The notes beneath the pieces are model-generated. The model ran no database searches. It was not told the origin of the DNA and saw only the letters and a list, made by a program, of their open reading frames with translations. From Shinella sp. UYSO24 (lineage in GTDB: Bacteria > Pseudomonadota > Alphaproteobacteria > Rhizobiales > Rhizobiaceae), in NCBI GenBank assembly GCA_902167985.1, contig CABHNZ010000008.1, forward strand, positions 225,553 to 289,552: a stretch of 64,000 nt of DNA, given 5' to 3'. Positions 59,147 to 64,000 of the stretch are shown piece after piece. The stretch's first letter is position 1. Every line of letters begins with the position of its first letter. Both the position numbers and the translations under genes were made by a program.

Positions 59147-59179
59147 GGAGGGCACCGTACAGCACGACGGGTGCCCTCC
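59147..59179 (+). terminator. Strong hairpin after the MHS transporter gene
   Basis: A 10-base perfect stem (GGAGGGCACC with GGTGCCCTCC) and a 13-base loop lie 13 bases after the stop codon. There is no T-run after it, so it may be a processing or mRNA-stability stem or partial terminator that lowers expression of the downstream genes. Confidence 0.55.
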
Positions 59180-59211
59180 ATCGACGGTTCTGCAGAAACG
59201 ACAGGCTTGAA

Positions 59212-59955
59212 ATGATGGATTTCAACGGAAAAACTGTGGTCGTCAGCGGTGCCGCGATCGGCTTCGGCAATGCGATCGCGGAACGCTTCCGGGCCGCTGG
59301 CGCGACGGTTTTCGGGTGTGATATCGCCGATGCCGATCGCCCCTTTTCGGACGGAGTCTTACTGGAAAAAGTCGACCTTCTTGATCGTAGAGCGGGGGCA
59401 GCCTGGATCGCGTCGATCGAGCAGCGCACCGGCCGTGGCATCGACATCCTCGTCTGCAACGCCGGTGGCGTCGCCGGCCAAGCCAACAGGCCACTCGAAG
59501 ACGTGACGGACCAGGATTGGGACCGTGTCGTTGACATCAATCTCGGTTCCGCCTTCACGCTTTGCCGCGCCGCTGCGCCGGCCATGAAGCAGCAGGGTTC
59601 GGGCGCCATCGTCACCATCACCTCTGGTGCAGCTCTCCAGGCATCTCTCACCGGCGTGCAAGCCTATTGCGCCGCAAAGCACGCCATGCTTGGCCTTACG
59701 CGGCAACTGGCCCATGAGCTCGGGCCATTCGGCATCCGCGTAAACAGCGTCGCGCCGGGCTTCGTCCGCACCAATGCGGCAACCGAGAGACAATGGGCGT
59801 CCTACGGCGCCGAACGGCAGCACGCCATCATCGAAGGCGTGGCGCTGAAGCGCCTCGGGACGGCTGACGAGATTGCGAAAGCCGTCATGTTCTTCGCATC
59901 CGATCTTGCCAGTTTCGTCAACGGACAGGTTCTGTCGGTTGACGGCGGCAAATGA
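59212..59955 (+). CDS. Short-chain dehydrogenase/reductase
   Basis: 247 residues, classical SDR. The Rossmann start is VVVSGAAIGFGNAIAERF (a variant of TGxxxGxG: SGAAIGFG), NAGG at CNAGGVAGQ, Ser of the triad in TITSGAALQAS, and YCAAKHAML (Tyr-x-x-x-Lys). Ends NGQVLSVDGGK, the SDR C-terminus. NAD(P)-dependent alcohol/ketone oxidoreductase; substrate unknown. It lies between the MHS transporter and the imidase-like gene. Confidence 0.92.
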   Translation: MMDFNGKTVVVSGAAIGFGNAIAERFRAAGATVFGCDIADADRPFSDGVLLEKVDLLDRRAGAAWIASIEQRTGRGIDILVCNAGGVAGQANRPLEDVTDQDWDRVVDINLGSAFTLCRAAAPAMKQQGSGAIVTITSGAALQASLTGVQAYCAAKHAMLGLTRQLAHELGPFGIRVNSVAPGFVRTNAATERQWASYGAERQHAIIEGVALKRLGTADEIAKAVMFFASDLASFVNGQVLSVDGGK

Positions 59956-59977
59956 CTTCACAGGAAAGGACTTTGTC

Positions 59978-60877
59978 ATGACCGATCAATCAGCAAGCTC
60001 GCTCGAACCCTGGCAGTGGGAAGAAGCCCACTGGCGCAAGCTCGTCGATCAGGCCCGCGCCGGCCGCCGGCTGGCGCCTACCACCTGGAAGGACAATGCC
60101 CGTTGTGCTGTCGCGCTCTCCTTCGACGCAGATCATGAAACCAACGAGTTGCGCGAAGGCGGCAAGTCGATCGGCCGCATGTCCTGGGGGCAATATGGCA
60201 ACCGCGTCGGCGTACCCCGCGTCTTGGAAATCCTCAAGCGCCATGACGTAAAGGCGACCTTCTACGTCCCTGCCGTAGCCGCCTTGCTACATCCGGATGA
60301 ACAGCGACGCGTCATTGCTGAAGGCCATGAGATCGGTATTCACGGCTGGATCCACGAGCTCAACTCGATCCTGCCATATGAGGCAGAGCGCGACCTGATG
60401 TTCCGCTCCACCGATACGCTTGAAAGGATCACTGGCGTGAGGCCTGTCGGCCTGCGCACGCCCTCCTGGGATTTCAGCCCGAACACGCTGCGGATCGAGC
60501 TTGAACTCGGCCTGCTTTACGATTCCTCGCTCATGGCAGACGAAGATTGCTACGAGCTGGTGATGGATGGAACGCCAACAGGGCTCGTCGAAGTGCCTGT
60601 CGAGTGGATCCGTGATGACGCCGTCTACTTCATGATGCACCGCTTCCAGTCGCTGCGTCCTTATACGCCACCGAAAGATGTACTCGATATCTTCCTGCGC
60701 GAATTCGACGCCGCCTACGAGGCCGGTGGCCTATTTCAGCTGACCATGCATCCGCACATCATCACACCACGCTCGCGCATCTGGATCCTCGAAGAAGTCA
60801 TCCGCCATGCCAAGTCCAAGGGCGATGTCTGGTTCGCGACCCACGCGGAAGTCGCTCAATACGTCAAGGATCTTTAA
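59978..60877 (+). CDS. Polysaccharide-deacetylase-fold hydrolase (PgdA/cyclic-imidase/PuuE-like)
   Basis: 299 residues from ATG 59978, preceded by AGGAAAGGA. NodB-homology domain: metal Asp in LSFDADHET, His pair in GHEIGIHGWIHE (HxxxH), and further motifs RPVGLRTPSWDFSP, LYDSSLMADED and LTMHPHIITPRSR. The closest pattern is the Helicobacter PgdA / cyclic-imidase / PuuE allantoinase branch rather than chitooligosaccharide deacetylases. No signal peptide, so it is cytoplasmic, which argues for a small cyclic amide substrate over a cell-wall polymer (inference). Confidence 0.87.
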   Translation: MTDQSASSLEPWQWEEAHWRKLVDQARAGRRLAPTTWKDNARCAVALSFDADHETNELREGGKSIGRMSWGQYGNRVGVPRVLEILKRHDVKATFYVPAVAALLHPDEQRRVIAEGHEIGIHGWIHELNSILPYEAERDLMFRSTDTLERITGVRPVGLRTPSWDFSPNTLRIELELGLLYDSSLMADEDCYELVMDGTPTGLVEVPVEWIRDDAVYFMMHRFQSLRPYTPPKDVLDIFLREFDAAYEAGGLFQLTMHPHIITPRSRIWILEEVIRHAKSKGDVWFATHAEVAQYVKDL

Positions 60878-60982
60878 CTCACACCAGGCGGTAGCCCTGC
60901 GATCGGAACGCCGCCTGCGCTGTGGAGAACACCTGAAGCATCCTCGAATCCATCGCCTCCATAGACCAAGGAAGAAACGCCC

Positions 60983-62579
60983 ATGACCGCCGAGCTGAAC
61001 ACCGTTCCGACGCAAAACTGGGTCCTGACGAAACCCGGCGCCTCAGGTCGACACGGCATCGTTGTCTCCCAGAGCCACGATGCGGCGCTTGCGGGCGTCA
61101 GTATCCTAGAGGCGGGCGGCAATGCGGCCGATGCGGCTGTTGCAACCTGTTTTGCTCTGGCCGCGTCAGAACCCTGGAACAGCGGACTTGGCGGCATTGG
61201 TTTTGCCCTTATCCTTCCGGCCGGTGAAACGCAGGCAAAGGTCGTCGATTTCGGCCCAATTTCACCCCGCCGGACCAACCCGGCCGACTATCCGCTCACC
61301 GGCTCGGTCAAACGTGACCTCTTCGTCTGGCCAGAGGTGGAGGGCGACCGCAACGTGCATGGGCCCCTGTCCTTCTGCATACCTTCATCGGTGGCAGGCT
61401 ACGCGAAAATCAAGCAGGCATTCGGAACCGGCCTGCCGCTAGCCGATCTCTTGCAGCCGGCCATCAAACTTGCCCGGCGCGGTCTGCGTCAGGATTGGTA
61501 CACCACGCTCAAGGTCGCATCCTCAGCGTCGGTTCTGCGCCTTTATGACGAAAGCGCTCGCATATACCTGCCAAACGGCCTGCCGCCCGTGCCACCTTAT
61601 CAGGGCGCGCCGGCTTTTCCCGCTTGGCAATCTCGCGCAGACGCTGGAACAGCTTGCGGAGGCCGGGCTTGAAGATTTCTATAATGGCGATATTGCCGCG
61701 CGTATTGCCGATGATGTCGCCGCTTATGGCGGCATTGTCGATCAAGAGGACCTGGCGGGGTACAAGGCCGAGATCCGTGACGCCTCAACGATCGAATGGC
61801 GAGGAACGCATCGCGTCTTCACTGCCGGTGGCCTCACCGCCGCGCCGACGCTGGCCGAAGTGATTGCCGGCATGGACAATGCGCTGATCGGAGCTAGGCC
61901 AGATGCCGCCTGGTTCGCGCAATTGTCAAGCGTGATGCAGCGCGCCTATGCCAACCGGCTGGATGGTCTAGGGGCGGCACAGGCAGCCACCGAACCTGGC
62001 GATACCTGCACCACCCACGTCACGGTCGTTGATGCTGACGGTAACCTTGTATCCGTAACGACGACACTGCTCTCCTCTATGGGAAGCCGCGTGGTCCTAC
62101 CATCGACCGGTATCATGATGAATAACGGCATCATGTGGTTCGACCCGCAACCGGGAACACCGAATGCCATCCGCCCATCGGCACGCCCGCTTTGCAACAT
62201 GTGTCCCGTCATTGTGACGCCAATCGATGGCAATTGGCCACGTATGGCGGCCGGCGCCTCGGGTGGCCGCCGGATTCTGGCAAGCGTCTACCAGGTTCTC
62301 GCATGGTCACTGGATTTTCAGCTGACGCCTGAAGAAGCCGCGCATATCCCCCGCATTGATGTCTCCGGTCCAGACTGCGTCAACGCGGATCGCCGGCTCG
62401 CGGACAATATTTTGACCGCGCTACGCCAGACCGGATCGCTGTCCATCGTCGAGCACGGTGTCCTGCCGATTAACTTTGCGTGCCCCAACTTCACCATAGC
62501 AACAGGGGACCGCGCAGTCGGCTGGAGTGACGTGGTATCTCCGTGGTCAGCTGCCGTAGCTGCAACAGCCCACGGGTGA
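60983..62579 (+). pseudogene. Gamma-glutamyltransferase-family protein, frame broken
   Basis: About 530 residues. Start at 60983 (AAGGAAGAAACGCCC upstream). N-terminal motif ILEAGGNAADAAVATCFAL is the family signature. The catalytic Thr lies in GDTCTTHVTVVDADGN, followed by STGIMMNNGIMWF and PSARPLCNMCPVIV. The frame changes near 61618 between GAPAFP and LGNLAQTLEQL (net one extra or two missing bases). It lacks a signal peptide. Divergent from the Ggt at 1-1452; may act on an amide other than glutathione. Last gene of the IclR-linked operon. Confidence 0.86.
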
Positions 62580-63046
62580 GCGCAGCATCACGGCAATATC
62601 AAGATACTTTGGCCAGTCTCGTGTTCCGCCTCGTCCTGAACGCCATCCGATCAAACTGAAAGGGCCACCTCTTCGCGGCGGTGCCGATGTCAGTGGGCCC
62701 GTTGCCTGCGCCGACACAAACGCTCCGATGCTGCCTGCGCGCCCGTGTATTGGTGGCTTTCGGGACCCAACAGTGCGTTCGCGATAAAGGGATTTACGCA
62801 ATCGGAGACAAATATTGATGTTGGGTTAGGCTCTTGAAGGGATCAGAACCAGGTTTCCTCGAACTACACGCCCTTTGCCGTTAGTCAAAACAGCAGCGTG
62901 GGATACCTTATAGAACCAATCCTATTCCCAATGCGTATGGACCGCACGGCTGGCCGATGCTTACTCGCGCCGCCGATGACATTGATAGAACGCCGCTAAT
63001 TGTTCGAAGACTAATGGGAAATACAGGAGCTCAGGACCCAGCCGTA
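62580..63046. other. Intergenic, probable promoter of the truncated Tat gene
   Basis: 467 bases after ggt and before the truncated Tat-signal gene. No supported gene on either strand, and no obvious terminator stem with a T-run. The 62860-63040 part is more AT-rich and may carry a promoter. Confidence 0.45.
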
Positions 63047-63097
63047 ATGAAGCGGCGTTCGTTTCTGCGTGGATTATTGACCCCTCTGGCGGGGTGA
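63047..63097 (+). pseudogene. Tat signal peptide of a gene cut off by an IS21 element
   Basis: ATG 63047 begins MKRRSFLRGLLTPLAG then TGA. RRSFLRG is a textbook twin-arginine motif followed by the start of a hydrophobic core, but the frame ends at residue 16. The stop codon begins the sequence TGACCGGCG, which fits the left end of the IS21 fragment (IS21 elements start TG). The rest of the protein, a periplasmic binding protein or redox enzyme judging by the signal, is lost from here. Confidence 0.6.
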
Positions 63098-63630
63098 CCG
63101 GCGTCCACCTTTTTTGCGCCCTACCTGCTTCGTCTGACCATCCGTCTTTTGCTGGCGAATGGAGGGGAGTTGAAGTGAGTGGATACGATTGCGCGTGTTC
63201 GTCGAGCCTTCGATGTGCAGGCTGGTCGGTGAAGAAGATCGTCTGGTGAACTGAACGTGTCTCGCAACACGGTCCGCAAAATTCTGCGATCCGATGATAC
63301 GGACTTTTCCTACGAGCGAGAGCGACAACCTTTACCGAAGACAGGTCAGTGGAAAGGCGAGATCGAGCGCTTTCTGGCTGCGAACGAAGGTAACCCCTCT
63401 CGTGAGCGACTGACGCTGATCCGGATTTACGAAGAGCTTCGGGCGCTGGGTTACGACGGCAGTTACGATGCGATCAGGCGCTACGCAAAGGGATGGTCAA
63501 AGGATCGAGGTGCCGTGACGGCCGAAGCCTACGTGCCGCTCTATTATGCGCCCGGCGAGGCCTATCAGTTCGACTGGAGCCATGAGATCGTCCTGGTCTA
63601 GGGCGTGACGACGACGGTGAAGGTTGCCCA
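63095..63630 (+). mobile_element. IS21-family fragment (left end and istA 5' part)
   Basis: It begins about 63095, where the Tat gene is interrupted, and ends about 63630, where istA homology stops at KVAHV and the ends of a second IS21 element begin. Only the left part of the element is present. Confidence 0.6.
63179..63630 (+). pseudogene. istA: IS21-type transposase IstA, truncated and with in-frame stop
   Basis: GTG 63179 has GGAGGGGAG upstream and starts VDTIARVRRAFDVQAWSV. A frame change near 63245 leads into NVSRNTVRKILR (helix-turn-helix). The core continues AYVPLYYAPGEAYQFDWSHE, the first Asp of the DDE site region. A TAG at 63599 is followed by GVTTTVKVAHV, still family sequence, then the second element. 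Non-functional. Confidence 0.78.
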
Positions 63631-63643
63631 TGTTGTTGATTTG

Positions 63644-63693
63644 CACTGAGAGCTGACCCGGGATTGCGGGAAATTATCACTGAGATTTGACCC
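63644..63693 (+). repeat. Multiple terminal repeats of the second IS21 element
   Basis: CACTGAGAGCTGACCC (63644-63659) and CACTGAGATTTGACCC (63678-63693) match in 14 of 16 bases, with 18 bases between. Such repeated transposase-binding sites are characteristic of IS21-family ends. Confidence 0.75.
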
Positions 63694-63745
63694 ATGTTTC
63701 AATCATCCCTCGCGAGGTTTCAGCGGGGGCTCTGGAGTGATCGAC

Positions 63746-64000
63746 ATGGCGTTACTGAGCGTAATCCGACGCTGGCATTTTCGAGAGCATCTATCGATCC
63801 GGGAGATTTGCCGTAGGACCGGCCTTTCCCGGAATACGGTGCGCAAGTATCTGCGCCTGGATGGCGTAGAGCCGAAGTTCAAGGTTCCGGAGCGACCAAG
63901 CAAACTTGATCCATTCGCGGATCGGCTGTCGGCTTGGCTGAAGACGGAGTCCAAGAAGGGTCGCAAGCAAAAGCGCACCCTGAAGCAACTCCATGCCGAC
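63746..64000 (+). CDS. istA: IS21-type transposase IstA, partial
   Basis: First 85 residues from ATG 63746, open to the window end. The sequence SVIRRWHFREHLSIREICRRTGLSRNTVRKYLR is the N-terminal helix-turn-helix of IstA transposases; a Lys/Arg-rich stretch (KTESKKGRKQKRTLKQ) follows. It is a different IstA subgroup from the truncated one at 63179. Its istB helper ATPase is expected downstream of the window. Confidence 0.85.
   Translation, partial: MALLSVIRRWHFREHLSIREICRRTGLSRNTVRKYLRLDGVEPKFKVPERPSKLDPFADRLSAWLKTESKKGRKQKRTLKQLHAD

Larger units (their letters stand above)
63631..64000 (+). mobile_element. Second IS21-family element, left end and start of istA
   Basis: It starts near 63631 (TGTTGTTGATTTGCACTGAG), inside the istA gene of the first IS21 fragment. 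It shows the multiple terminal repeats typical of IS21 elements and an istA gene that runs off the window at base 64000. Confidence 0.72.

Noticed and set aside
1..64000. CRISPR arrays, rRNA and complete tRNA genes
   Set aside because: No regularly spaced repeats and no foldable RNA gene were seen.

Overview
The window looks like a chromosomal or megaplasmid segment of an alphaproteobacterium, most likely a member of the Rhizobiaceae. The signs are high GC, many dipeptide/opine-style ABC importers, SitABCD and FbpABC metal uptake, N-carbamoyl-D-amino-acid hydrolase and hydantoinase families, and IS21-type elements. No rRNA, tRNA or CRISPR array was found. It is a catabolic and transport-rich accessory region.

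Layout. 1-5.8 kb (minus): FCD-type GntR regulator, dipeptide-type importer (binding protein, two permeases) and gamma-glutamyltransferase. 6.1-13.6 kb (minus): second dipeptide-type importer with a cyclic-amidohydrolase-like enzyme and an N-carbamoyl-D-amino-acid hydrolase homologue. 14.0-17.7 kb (minus): ferric-iron FbpABC importer. 18.0-24.1 kb: CusSR-like two-component system divergent from a periplasmic methionine-sulfoxide repair operon (MsrB, DipZ-like CcdA-thioredoxin fusion, MsrA, small periplasmic protein). 24.3-24.8 kb: decayed FhuB-type permease. 25.0-28.6 kb: SitABCD Mn/Fe importer. 28.9-37 kb: creatininase-family hydrolase, LysR regulator, NMT1-type importer, cytosine-deaminase-like amidohydrolase, FAD dehydrogenase, flavodoxin-fold reductase. 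37-43 kb: two RidA proteins, a Bcr/CflA exporter, a BisC-type molybdoenzyme and a LysR regulator. 43-55.7 kb (minus): about 12.7-kb run with two luciferase-like monooxygenases, class III aminotransferase, third dipeptide-type importer and hydantoinase A/B. 55.9-62.6 kb: small protein, integrase remnant, IclR regulator, and an MHS transporter-SDR-deacetylase/imidase-gamma-glutamyltransferase operon. 62.6-64 kb: a Tat-signal gene cut off by an IS21 fragment, itself interrupted by another IS21 element that runs off the end.

Themes. Three importer-plus-amidase modules, each with its own regulator, suggest scavenging of amides, gamma-glutamyl compounds and hydantoin- or pyrimidine-like rings. Several promoters carry readable operators: an ATTGG-N4-CCAAT pair at the FCD-regulated operon, a CusR-like box in front of msrB, and an identical two-part element in front of both the creatininase gene and the NMT1 operon, which places them in one regulon.

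Caution on quality. About 30 reading-frame breaks occur in otherwise well-conserved genes. Nearly every one I worked out is explained by a single missing base, so they look like deletion errors in the sequence rather than real gene decay. They are typed as pseudogene because the frame is broken as given, but most should be read as intact genes. The FhuB remnant, the integrase remnant and the IS21 fragment look like true decay.
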